Positions 53,874 through 61,996 of a DNA stretch of 64,000 nucleotides are shown piece after piece. The notes beneath the pieces are model-generated. The model was not told the DNA's origin, made no database searches, and saw only the letters and a program-made list of their open reading frames with translations. A program made the position numbers and the translations under genes. Source of the stretch: Lachnospiraceae bacterium (GTDB lineage: Bacteria; Bacillota; Clostridia; Lachnospirales; Lachnospiraceae); NCBI GenBank assembly GCA_910575565.1, contig CAJTFL010000005.1, forward strand, positions 186,001 through 250,000, written 5' to 3'. The stretch's first letter is position 1. Every line of letters begins with the position of its first letter.

Positions 53874-53901
53874 TGCCATCTATACGGCAAAATGATAAAA
53901 T
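53874..53901 (+). promoter_or_regulatory. Promoter of the PD-(D/E)XK-like gene
   Basis: TTGCCA at 53874-53879, 16 bp, TAAAAT at 53896-53901; divergent from paralog B's promoter. Confidence 0.5.
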
Positions 53902-53961
53902 AAAAAAGAAGAAAGAAGGGAAGTACAGGGAGAGTGGCTTGCGGAAACGGAGGGGAATGAT

Positions 53962-54924
53962 ATGGCGGATAAAAAAATCCAATGGCATCCGGGGTTCGCA
54001 GCAGCGGTAAATCTGGAGCTGTCCGCAAACCGGGGGGATCTGATCTACGAGAGGGAATATAACCTGAACACTAAGCCGCTGGCGGTTGATCTCCTGGTCA
54101 TCAAGAAAGACAAAGGCGTGGACTTGGAGAATGAGATAGGGAAGCTGTTCCGGGGGCATAACATATTGGAATACAAGTCGCCGGATGACAGCCTGAGCAT
54201 TGACACGTTTTATAAGTCAGCGGCATACGCCTGTTTGTATAAGGCCTACGGTGAGGCGGTGGATTCCCGCCAGGCAAGTGAAATAACTGTCACCATGGTG
54301 AGGGGGAGGAAGCCGGAAGGCTTATTCCAGTATTTTGACGCCCATGGGATACGGGTGGAGAAACCGTACAAGGGAATTTATTATGTGCTGGATTCCGTGC
54401 TGTTCCCCACCCAGGTGATTGTCACCAAGGAGCTGGAGCCGGGGGAGCACATATGGCTGAAGTCATTGTCGAACCAGCTGGAAGTGCAGGAAATCCGTGA
54501 ACTGCTGGAATGTGTGGAAGGGCTGGCTGAAGAAGGGGAAAAACGGCTTGCAGAGGCGGTTCTGGAAGTGAGCATCCGGGCGAACCGGAGGGCAGTGGAA
54601 GAATTGAGAGGAGATGAGGGGATGTGCGAGGCATTATTGGAGATTATGGAGCCGGAGATTAACCAGATGGTGAAAGAGGCGACGGAAAAGGAAACTAAGA
54701 GACTGCAAGAGGAAACCGAAAGGCTGCAAGAGGAAACCGAAAGGCTGCAAGAGGAAAACCGGCAGGAGGCCAAGCGGCTGCGGGAGGAAGCACAGAAAGA
54801 AGCCATGGAAACGGCGGCAAAAATATTAAAATCAGGGAAATTTTCTGTTGAAGAGGTTAAGGATTTTGTCCCTCGGCTGTCAATGGAAGAGATCAAAGCT
54901 ATTGCGGCAGATTTATCAATTTAG
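53962..54924 (+). CDS. PD-(D/E)XK nuclease-like protein with coiled-coil repeat
   Basis: A 320-aa protein; GGAGGGG precedes the ATG. The N-terminal half has the restriction-nuclease-fold outline: VDLLVIKKDKGVDLENEIG followed by HNILEYKSP (the E-x-K pair), as in Rpn/transposase-associated PD-(D/E)XK families common in Lachnospiraceae. The rest is helical, with RLQEETE repeated three times at about residues 245-265 (21-bp repeats) and a C-terminal segment FSVEEVKDFVPRLSMEEIKAI. It may act on DNA or be a domesticated mobile-element protein. The catalytic set is only partly certain. It stands between two paralogous surface genes. Confidence 0.65.
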   Translation: MADKKIQWHPGFAAAVNLELSANRGDLIYEREYNLNTKPLAVDLLVIKKDKGVDLENEIGKLFRGHNILEYKSPDDSLSIDTFYKSAAYACLYKAYGEAVDSRQASEITVTMVRGRKPEGLFQYFDAHGIRVEKPYKGIYYVLDSVLFPTQVIVTKELEPGEHIWLKSLSNQLEVQEIRELLECVEGLAEEGEKRLAEAVLEVSIRANRRAVEELRGDEGMCEALLEIMEPEINQMVKEATEKETKRLQEETERLQEETERLQEENRQEAKRLREEAQKEAMETAAKILKSGKFSVEEVKDFVPRLSMEEIKAIAADLSI

Positions 54925-55005
54925 GGATGTATCAAAATGCATTACGGATATTTCCTTTCCAGAATCAAAATTGGCAGGGGAAGCAATAAGGAAGTTTTTG
55001 GAAAA

Positions 55006-55047
55006 GGCGGGAGATAAATCCTCCGCCTTCCTAATTGCAATTATTGG
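55006..55047 (+). terminator. Terminator-like repeat after the nuclease gene
   Basis: GGCGGGAGAT (55006-55015) and ATCCTCCGCC (55018-55027), followed by TTCCTAATTGCAATTATTGG: the same module that ends the surface-protein paralogs, though no paralog lies here. Confidence 0.7.
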
Positions 55048-55214
55048 TTGGCAATTCATTGATTTACGTTTTAATTCGTTGTCATCCTCAATGCTCTGTA
55101 CAATGTAGCTCACCATACGGACTTTCCCAGGAACAGAGAGGCTGGGTATCCGTGTGTTGGCCGTGGTGTTGCAGATCCAAAAGCAAGGGAAAGGATTGTG
55201 GAGGTAATCAGCAA

Positions 55215-55507
55215 ATGGATAAGGAAATAAGGTGGTTTGCCGTGCCTGTGGGTGTTCAACTTTCAAATGTCGGCAGTGAAGTTCATCGGGCAATAAAATG
55301 GAAAAACAAAAGTGATGAGCAGAAAAAAACGGTTTCTGTGCAAAATCTATAGAATTTCTTGAATTGATGAAGGCCGATCCCAAGAATCAGTACAGAAAAG
55401 GGGAACTGGATGGCTGCATCAATGAACTGAAGGATTATTTTATGGGCGAAAACTTATACGGCACTACGGAGGAACAATTAGTTAACGATTATGATGCATT
55501 TATTTAG
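55215..55507 (+). pseudogene. Frameshifted small gene
   Basis: ATG 10 nt after GGAGGT opens MDKEIRWFAVPVGVQLSNVG through KWKNKSDEQKK, then the frame is lost; the next frame continues NGFCAKSIEFLELMKADPKN to a proper end (NDYDAFI). Adding one A to the A7 run at 55323-55329 gives a smooth ~97-aa protein. The domain looks like a small conserved family seen next to nuclease-like genes, but I cannot name it. The break could be a sequencing error. Confidence 0.6.
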
Positions 55508-55537
55508 GGCATATGCCTGTTTACAAGGTGGGTTTAT

Positions 55538-56068
55538 ATGGAAGCATTAAAAGAAGCGATTTATACCATTGAGAATATTTACAATCTTTCTGAGGGCAAA
55601 CGGGCGGAGCTGATTGATGGGCGAATTTATTATATGGCTCCTCCGGGGACGACGCATCAGAAATTAGTGAGCAGGCTGAATCAAAAAATTGCCAATTATA
55701 TCGAAATGAATGGCGGAAATTGTGAAGTGTTTCCTGCCCCATTTGCTGTATTTTTAATGGAAGATGATATAAACTATGTGGAGCCAGACATTTCGATCAT
55801 TTGTGAGCCTTCTAAGATCGATGAGAAAGGATGCCATGGAGCGCCTGATTTGGTTATAGAGGTTGTTTCGGAAAGCAGCAGAAGAATGGACTACATGATT
55901 AAATTATTTAAATACCGCACTGCAGGCGTCAGAGAGTATTGGATTGTGGATCCAAAGAAACAGCAGACTGCTGTATATAATTTTGAACGCGATATGATGG
56001 ATGAATATCCATTTGAAAAAGAAATCCCTGTGGGAATTTATGAGAATTTCTCAATTAGGCTGCAATAA
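55538..56068 (+). CDS. Uma2-family (DUF820) nuclease-like protein
   Basis: A 176-aa protein; AAGGTGGG precedes the ATG. The sequence follows the Uma2/DUF820 pattern of the PD-(D/E)XK superfamily: LSEGKRAELIDGRIYYMAPP, VSRLNQKIANYIEMNG, INYVEPDISIIC, PDLVIEVVSESSRR with the core Glu and RMDYMIKLFKYRTAGVREYWIVDP. This family is common in multiple copies in cyanobacteria and some Firmicutes; no function is established. It lies between the frameshifted gene and surface paralog C. Confidence 0.88.
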   Translation: MEALKEAIYTIENIYNLSEGKRAELIDGRIYYMAPPGTTHQKLVSRLNQKIANYIEMNGGNCEVFPAPFAVFLMEDDINYVEPDISIICEPSKIDEKGCHGAPDLVIEVVSESSRRMDYMIKLFKYRTAGVREYWIVDPKKQQTAVYNFERDMMDEYPFEKEIPVGIYENFSIRLQ

Positions 56069-56194
56069 TGGTGAAGCATTGTTATTTTTATGACATAGGA
56101 ATGATTTGAAGTGGAGAATCATTGTAGTAGGGGATTGGTGGAATGGTTGTATTGTGCCGTGGGCAGGATGAGGACTTAATGTAAATTTGTGCTG

Positions 56195-56250
56195 AAAAAG
56201 GCAGGGGAAGCGATATCCCCTGCCTTTCTAATTGGCAATTATTGCTGAAC
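56195..56250 (-). terminator. Terminator of paralog C
   Basis: GGCAGGGGA...TCCCCTGCC (56200-56224) and the shared flank TTCTAATTGGCAATTATTG (56226-56244). Confidence 0.75.
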
Positions 56251-56258
56251 TTATGGAA

Positions 56259-57833
56259 TTAGTTCTTATCTTCGATCTTAACGACCATGTAATTCTTAAC
56301 CGTTACTTTATCGCCGTCCATATCGGTTACAGTGCCGTTCTTCTTAATCTTGCCGTTGCCGTTTAATAAGATATAAGCAGCATCGTACTTATAGGTTTCT
56401 GTGCCGCGCTTTTCTTCAACTTCTACAGCCGCCGTGTTGATCACACCATGCCCTTTTTCGATCAGGTCTTCGCCTTCAAGGAGAACTGCAGCTACAGGAA
56501 CCACAGCATAAGTAGAACCGTCGCCAAATTCATCAACTAATGCGCCGTTGTACCCATACAGGGAACTGCTGACAACGGTGTTCATATATGCGCGTCCGTC
56601 TTTCTTGAAGTAATAAGTCTTATCTTCGCCGTCAACATCAATGGTCATCTTCTTATTCGTTACCATCTGGCCTTCCGTAGAACCGTGGTTGTCGTCTTCG
56701 GTGAAATAGTAATAACCATATAATGCATTTGCTGTGCTTCCACGGCGAGTAGAATTCAAGGCAAACAGGCCGCTTCTCATACGCCCAGCGCCATCAAAGA
56801 TATAGGTCTTATTCTTGATGGACTTAGCAACCAGGGTATCGTAGAACTTATCGCTGTCGGTAAGATCCCAGCCGGAGCCATCGCCTTCCTGAGCAACAGT
56901 AGGACGGCCCTTGCTGTCTAAGTAGAACCAGTACATATCATCATCGTAGTCGTCATAATCGGTATTCGCGTAAGCCCAGATCCAGTTCTTATCGCGGCCG
57001 CCGTTATCCTCTGCATGGTATCTGGAAGTGGCAGCCCCATCCTCGTTGCCTGCAGAACCTTTGGTAGCGGAAGTGGAGGAAGCGTTGTTATTGGTAATGT
57101 TGGAGCCAGTACCGTATACCCACAGATCCATCATAACGCCGTGGCTGTCAAATGCATACCACTTGCTGTTGATCTGCTTGTTCTTGCCCTTGGCTGCCTT
57201 GCCGTCGGAGCCGAACCAGAACCACTCTTCATCCTCGTAGGGATCGCCGTCCTCGTCGCCGTCGTCAAAGTAATCGTCATCGGTATCCAGTGACTGCCAG
57301 CCGGTCTTAGCCCAGCCTTCGTTTTCGTCGCCCAGGTTGTACAGGTTGTCTTTCCATTCCTGCCATCCGGTTAACATAATTCCGTCAGTATTGAAGATGA
57401 AATATCCCTTTTGGCCGTCACCGTAAGCGATAGACTTGATCGCGCCCTCTTCTTTCCCATAGCCGGTAGCCTTGCCCTTGCCATCGAAATAGAACCATAC
57501 GGTGCTGATGTCGTCGTCATCTAATAGATCATCATTGTCCATGGAAACCCAAGCGTTGGTCACTTTAACGCCGTTCTCGTCTACATAGTAACGGCTGTCG
57601 TTGTATTCGATCAGCGCGTCCTTAGCCATATAGCCGTCTTCGTCTAAGTAATACCACTGCCCGTTGGACTTCTTCCACTCGCCAGTAACCTTGTCTCCGT
57701 TCCTGTCTAAGTAAACCCACTCGCCATCTTCCTGATCCCAATGCGGGGTAGCCGCGAAAGAGGTCATGGATGCACCGATAGCCAACAGAGCCGCCGCAGA
57801 AAGAACTGCGACTAATTTCGTCTGCTTTCTCAT
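56259..57833 (-). CDS. Choline-binding-repeat-like surface protein, paralog C
   Basis: A 524-aa protein, closest to paralog A: long stretches of the first ~290 residues are identical in amino acids and about nine in ten bases. Start MRKQTKLVAV after AAAGGAGAG. It has its own central insert (KGSAGNEDGAATSRYHAED) and its own C-terminal segment (AAVLLEGEDLIEKGHGVINT). Same signal peptide, acidic inserts and KVTVKNYMV ending. It is inverted relative to A, so the pair forms a long inverted repeat spanning about 7 kb. Confidence 0.85.
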   Translation of the reverse strand: MRKQTKLVAVLSAAALLAIGASMTSFAATPHWDQEDGEWVYLDRNGDKVTGEWKKSNGQWYYLDEDGYMAKDALIEYNDSRYYVDENGVKVTNAWVSMDNDDLLDDDDISTVWFYFDGKGKATGYGKEEGAIKSIAYGDGQKGYFIFNTDGIMLTGWQEWKDNLYNLGDENEGWAKTGWQSLDTDDDYFDDGDEDGDPYEDEEWFWFGSDGKAAKGKNKQINSKWYAFDSHGVMMDLWVYGTGSNITNNNASSTSATKGSAGNEDGAATSRYHAEDNGGRDKNWIWAYANTDYDDYDDDMYWFYLDSKGRPTVAQEGDGSGWDLTDSDKFYDTLVAKSIKNKTYIFDGAGRMRSGLFALNSTRRGSTANALYGYYYFTEDDNHGSTEGQMVTNKKMTIDVDGEDKTYYFKKDGRAYMNTVVSSSLYGYNGALVDEFGDGSTYAVVPVAAVLLEGEDLIEKGHGVINTAAVEVEEKRGTETYKYDAAYILLNGNGKIKKNGTVTDMDGDKVTVKNYMVVKIEDKN

Positions 57834-57895
57834 AATGAATGCACTCTCCTTTTTCTTCTTGAAATTCGTTAAAATTCCTTTTGCATTACGAGGCA

Positions 57896-57924
57896 ATTAT
57901 ACTTCCAATAGCCGGGATTATTGT
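57896..57924 (-). promoter_or_regulatory. Promoter of paralog C
   Basis: Minus strand TATAAT (57896-57901) in the shared block; the aligned -35 is ACAATA. Confidence 0.55.
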
Positions 57925-57962
57925 AACTGGGGGCTGGCAAGGAAGATTTTCGGCCATTTTGC

Positions 57963-57991
57963 TTGCCCTAAAAGGGGAGAAATGATATACT
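57963..57991 (+). promoter_or_regulatory. Promoter of the recombinase gene
   Basis: TTGCCC at 57963-57968, 17 bp, TATACT at 57986-57991, 23-35 nt before the start. Confidence 0.55.
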
Positions 57992-58013
57992 GCCCATAAT
58001 GACTTAAGATGGG

Positions 58014-58865
58014 ATGGTGTGTGGCATGGAACAAGAGAGGAAAGAAGAAGTATGGGAAGAACAAATAAGGATATTTAAGCAAAGCCTTGAAGAGAAAAAT
58101 AGATCAAGGAATACCATCCGTTCTTACCTATATGCGCCGCGCCAGTTTTATCGGCTTTATTCGGAAGTGACCGGCTTGAATCTGCAGCAGTATAAGCTGT
58201 ATCTGATTGAGCATTATAATCCTAGGACAGTTAATGTGCGGATTTGCGGGATGAACAGTTTCCTTCGCTGCATCGGATGGGCGGAAGATTTGATTCGCCA
58301 GGTTAAGCTTTTTGGGCAAAGGTATTCGGAGCAGGTCATCAGCGATGGGGATTATGAATACTTAAAGGTTCGGCTTTTAGCAGATAAGCAGTATTTTTAC
58401 TATTTTCTTATCCGGTTTATGGCTGCTACCGGAGCCAGGTGCAGCGAAGTGGTGCAGTTTACCGTGGAAGATGTGAAAACGGGCTATAAAAATATTTATT
58501 CCAAGGGGGATAAAGTGCACCGTATATACATACCGAAGCTTTTGCAGAAGGATGCGCTGAAATGGCTGAGGCAGTCGGGAAGGCAGTCGGGGGATATTTT
58601 TGTTACCCATGGGGGGAATCGGATTTCCGCCAGCGGGATCCGCAAGCGGATGAAGAAATTGGCCAGGGATTACCAATTAAGCGAAAAGGTGATGCATCCC
58701 CATTCCTTCCGCCATCGTTTCGCCAAAAGCTTCATTGAGCAGTGCAGCGATATTGCCCTGCTTTCCAATCTGCTGGGCCACGAAAGCCTGGAAACCACCA
58801 GGATTTATCTGCGCAGGAGCAGCAGCGAGCAGAAAGCGATCATTAATGGGGTGGTGGATTGGTAG
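58014..58865 (+). CDS. Tyrosine recombinase (XerC/D-like integrase)
   Basis: A 283-aa site-specific recombinase (or 279 aa from ATG 58026). The N-terminal SAM-like core-binding part (SRNTIRSYLYAPRQFYRLY) is followed by the catalytic part: Arg in MAATGARCSEVVQFT, a Lys in the beta-hairpin IYSKGDKVHRIY, His-x-x-Arg in HPHSFRHRFAKSF, then LLGHESLETTRIYLR with the final His and nucleophile Tyr. All key residues are present. No phage genes surround it. It is next to inverted surface-gene paralogs, so promoting DNA inversion is possible, but a lone housekeeping-type or relic integrase is the plain alternative. Confidence 0.9.
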   Translation: MVCGMEQERKEEVWEEQIRIFKQSLEEKNRSRNTIRSYLYAPRQFYRLYSEVTGLNLQQYKLYLIEHYNPRTVNVRICGMNSFLRCIGWAEDLIRQVKLFGQRYSEQVISDGDYEYLKVRLLADKQYFYYFLIRFMAATGARCSEVVQFTVEDVKTGYKNIYSKGDKVHRIYIPKLLQKDALKWLRQSGRQSGDIFVTHGGNRISASGIRKRMKKLARDYQLSEKVMHPHSFRHRFAKSFIEQCSDIALLSNLLGHESLETTRIYLRRSSSEQKAIINGVVDW

Positions 58866-59173
58866 GTTCCTCCTTGCTGCGTTCACAGGGTATCGGTAAA
58901 GGAGTAAGGATTATTGGCTTATCCGCAGATCATTCGTAAATCTTAAATCTTTATTTGCAAATCCTTATGCAACACCGCGTTGCATAAGGAGAGATGAGAT
59001 GGTATACTTTTTATAAAATATTTGGGAAGTTAGATGCTTAGGAAGTTAAATATGCGGGAAGCTTCAATGTTTAAAAGCCTAAATGCTGCAGATTAGCCAG
59101 TATATTAATGCGCGAAAACAGAATTAAAGGTGAGCGCGGATGCGGCGGAAGAAAAATTGATAGGAGGAATTAA
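58866..59173 (+). other. Intergenic region with hairpin and promoter
   Basis: No gene is seen. It contains the hairpin CCTTATGCAA/TTGCATAAGG (58963-58989) whose right arm supplies the -35 hexamer of the next promoter. Confidence 0.6.
58980..59008 (+). promoter_or_regulatory. Promoter of the O-antigen ligase-like gene
   Basis: TTGCAT at 58980-58985, 17 bp, TATACT at 59003-59008. Confidence 0.55.
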
Positions 59174-60811
59174 ATGGAAGAAAATGTAAAGCAGACGCAG
59201 GATGTTTTTGCGGAGAATTGCGGGAAAATATATGGCGGGATCATTAATGTGGGGATACTGTGCGTCCTGCTGGTTTTTCCCCTATATTACCATGATTATT
59301 ATTACGATATGCTGGAGTCGAAATACCGCTGTTATTACATGATTATGCTGACGATGTTCGCAGCCGTGGCGCTGATCTCCATCGCCTTTTTCGTGGTGGA
59401 TACCTTGGAATTTCAGTTAAGGCATACCAAGGAGCTTTTGCGGAAATTTAGCCCCAGGGAAATCAGGAAAACCATGACGCTTATGGATTGGTGTCTGCTG
59501 GCTTTTCTGGCGGCGGGGGTGATTTCCACCCTTCAGTCGGATTATCTGTTTGAGTCTTTTTGGGGCAATGAAGGGCGGTATACGGGGCTGTTTTTGCACC
59601 TGATTTACGGGGCTGGTTTTTTCCTGATCAGCCGTTTGTACCGGTTTAAAAATTGGCATGGGTATGCCTTTCTGGCGGTAGCTATGCTGCCTCTTTTGTT
59701 TGGGATCACGGATTTTTTCCAGATGGATTTGCTGAAATTCAAGGAGGAAATCTCTTCCCAGGATATGAATGATTATACGTCTACCTTTGGCAATATCAAT
59801 ACGTATGCCACCTATATCGGCATTGTGTTCGGATGCATCAGTGCCCTGTGGATCAGGGAAAAAACCGGCTGGAAGGCGGCGCTCCTTTACTTGGGCTATC
59901 TGGTGTGCGTGGTTGCCATGGTTATGGGGAACAGTGATAACGTGGTGTTCGGCGTGGCAGTGGTATTTGCCTTTCTGCCCCTGGCAGCATTTCGGAATAA
60001 GCAGGGGATTGAGCGGTATATCCTTCTGCTGTCAGGCTTTGCCATGGGGATTTGGCTGACCGGTCTGGCAAGCAGGCTGGCGCCGGATTGCGCTCTGCCC
60101 CTTCATGGTTTTTTCGGCGCCCTTACCCGCTTTTCCGGGATAATCTTCTTGGCGGCTGCAGGGGTTTTGGTCGCGGTGGTTCTTCATTACTTTAGGCTAA
60201 AAAGTAAACCGCAGGAGGAAGATCTGGGGAACCGGTACGTAAAGCTGTGGGGGATTTTCCTGGTGCTTTGCGTGGCGGCAGGAATTTATCTGCTGTACGA
60301 TGCGAATATTGCAGGCCACAGCGAGCGGTACGGGGCTTTGGGAAGCTATTTGAAATTTTCCGATGAATGGGGAACGTATCGGGGAATGATTTGGCGGATT
60401 ACCTTGGAGGCTTATGCAAAGCAGCCCTTGCGCCATAAGATCTGGGGGTTTGGGCTGGATACCTTTGGGGTGATGACCTATGCGTACCGGGGGGAAACCA
60501 GCCGGATATGCGGGCAGGTATATGACAGCGCCCACAATGAATATCTGCAGTATTTGGTAACGCTGGGGCCTGTGGGTCTGGCAGCGTATATCGCCTTTTT
60601 GGCATCTTCCCTGAAAACGATCCTGAAAAGCAGGTTGAACCGGGAATGGGGGCTGGCTATCGCCTTTGGCGTGGGTTGCTATCTGGCTCAGGCGTTTGTT
60701 ACCATAAACCTTCCCATCGTAACGCCGATTATGTGGATGCTGTTGTCCATGGGGGTGGCAGGTTGTGGGCGGAGCCGGGTGTCGGAAGAGGAAGAGCAGG
60801 CATTGGATTAA
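59174..60811 (+). CDS. O-antigen ligase/polymerase family protein
   Basis: A 545-aa integral membrane protein with about 12 TM helices; TAGGAGGA precedes the ATG. The Wzy_C/RfaL-type outer loop with WGFGLDTFGVMTYAYRG and the conserved DSAHNEYLQYLVTLGPVG segment is clear. Such proteins join lipid-linked sugar units to a polymer or acceptor outside the membrane. In a Gram-positive it may polymerise a capsule or wall polysaccharide or glycosylate a protein. The next genes are glycosyltransferases, which supports a surface-glycan locus. Confidence 0.85.
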   Translation: MEENVKQTQDVFAENCGKIYGGIINVGILCVLLVFPLYYHDYYYDMLESKYRCYYMIMLTMFAAVALISIAFFVVDTLEFQLRHTKELLRKFSPREIRKTMTLMDWCLLAFLAAGVISTLQSDYLFESFWGNEGRYTGLFLHLIYGAGFFLISRLYRFKNWHGYAFLAVAMLPLLFGITDFFQMDLLKFKEEISSQDMNDYTSTFGNINTYATYIGIVFGCISALWIREKTGWKAALLYLGYLVCVVAMVMGNSDNVVFGVAVVFAFLPLAAFRNKQGIERYILLLSGFAMGIWLTGLASRLAPDCALPLHGFFGALTRFSGIIFLAAAGVLVAVVLHYFRLKSKPQEEDLGNRYVKLWGIFLVLCVAAGIYLLYDANIAGHSERYGALGSYLKFSDEWGTYRGMIWRITLEAYAKQPLRHKIWGFGLDTFGVMTYAYRGETSRICGQVYDSAHNEYLQYLVTLGPVGLAAYIAFLASSLKTILKSRLNREWGLAIAFGVGCYLAQAFVTINLPIVTPIMWMLLSMGVAGCGRSRVSEEEEQALD

Positions 60812-60958
60812 GGAAGGGGAAGGCAGCATACGGCAGGGGGACTTCCATGATAGGTTAAAACTCCTAAAATTTGGATGTCCCAGGCGTGAAAAGCGTCAAA
60901 ATGTGGTAAAATTAATAAAATATTAAAGGTTTTCCAGGCCTTTTCGTCAGGCCAAAAG

Positions 60959-60987
60959 TTGATAAAAAGGGCATTAAATGCTATACT
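60959..60987 (+). promoter_or_regulatory. Promoter of the glycan gene set
   Basis: TTGATA at 60959-60964, 17 bp, TATACT at 60982-60987, 88 nt before the glycosyltransferase start. Confidence 0.65.
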
Positions 60988-61074
60988 GTACAGGATATGT
61001 TGCCATAAAAGTGTTGGGAAATGTTTGCTGTTGGCTTGCACGGGGTGCAGGGGCGGTGAAAATAAGGACAGCGT

Positions 61075-61944
61075 ATGGATGAGCGATATTCTGTTTTAAT
61101 GTCCGTCTACCGAAAGGAGAAGCCAGAGTATTTCCGGGCGGCGCTCCTAAGCATTCGGGGGCAGAGCTGCCCGGCGGACGAGGTGGTCTTGGTCTGTGAC
61201 GGGCCATTGACGAAGGAGCTGGATCAGGTGATCCAGGAATTTCAATTTCAGGAAAGTTTTCCCCGGCTTAAGGTAATCCGCCTTCCGGAAAACTTAGGCC
61301 TGGGCGGCGCATTGTCCAAAGGTTTGGCTTGCTGTAAGAATGAGCTGGTAGCCCGCATGGATACGGATGACATTGCCGAGAAAAACCGCTGCCAAAGACA
61401 GCTTTCCTATTTTAAGGAACATCCGGAAACGGATGTATTAAGCGGAACCCTGGCGGAGTTTGAGGGCGGAGCGCTGACGGAAAAAGAGGCGGCAGGATGC
61501 GTGCTGGCGAAAAAGAACCTTCCAAGCTCCCACCAGGAGCTTTCCGCGTATTTAAAGTACCGGAACCCGATAAACCATCCTTGCGTAATGTTCCGCAAGG
61601 GAAAGGCGGAGAGGGCAGGTGGCTATCAGCCGTGTCCCTTGTTTGAGGATTACGATCTGTGGGTGAGGATGTACCTTCAGGGATGCAGATTTGCCAACCT
61701 TTCCCAGACTATTTTGTATATGCGTGTAAATGATATGCATATGCGGCGGGGAGGGATTTCCTATGCCAGGGCCATCATCGCCTTCCAGGTTAAGATGCAC
61801 CGAAGGAGGGTGATTACCCTCCCCCAATGCCTGTATTCCATGGCAGTCAGGGTAGCCGTAAGCCTTTTGCCAAACGGGATTCGCAAGCGGCTTTATGGCA
61901 GGAAGCTGAGAAGCCCTGGAAGGGAAGTTAAAGGGAAAAGGTGA
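61075..61944 (+). CDS. Family 2 glycosyltransferase
   Basis: A 289-aa cytosolic or membrane-edge enzyme; AAGGA lies 7 nt before the ATG. The GT-A fold is clear: VLMSVYRKEKPEYFRAALLS, EVVLVCDG, then NLGLGGALSKGL and the metal-binding ARMDTDDIAEKN (DxD). The acceptor part has FEDYDLWVRMYLQGCRFANL. It would add one sugar to a lipid-linked glycan. Sugar specificity is not readable. It is the first gene after its promoter, followed by a glycosylphosphotransferase. Confidence 0.9.
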   Translation: MDERYSVLMSVYRKEKPEYFRAALLSIRGQSCPADEVVLVCDGPLTKELDQVIQEFQFQESFPRLKVIRLPENLGLGGALSKGLACCKNELVARMDTDDIAEKNRCQRQLSYFKEHPETDVLSGTLAEFEGGALTEKEAAGCVLAKKNLPSSHQELSAYLKYRNPINHPCVMFRKGKAERAGGYQPCPLFEDYDLWVRMYLQGCRFANLSQTILYMRVNDMHMRRGGISYARAIIAFQVKMHRRRVITLPQCLYSMAVRVAVSLLPNGIRKRLYGRKLRSPGREVKGKR

Positions 61945-61996
61945 AGGCCTTGGCGGAAGTATCTGCGCTTAAAGGATTAAAGGAATCGTTGAGAAG

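Noticed and set aside
54848-55108. An 86-codon frame at the end of the PD-(D/E)XK-like gene
   Set aside because: Overlaps the confident gene in another frame and runs through the terminator.
54916-55383. A 155-codon minus-strand frame opposite the frameshifted small gene
   Set aside because: It is antisense to a readable gene and its terminator, and has no start signals.
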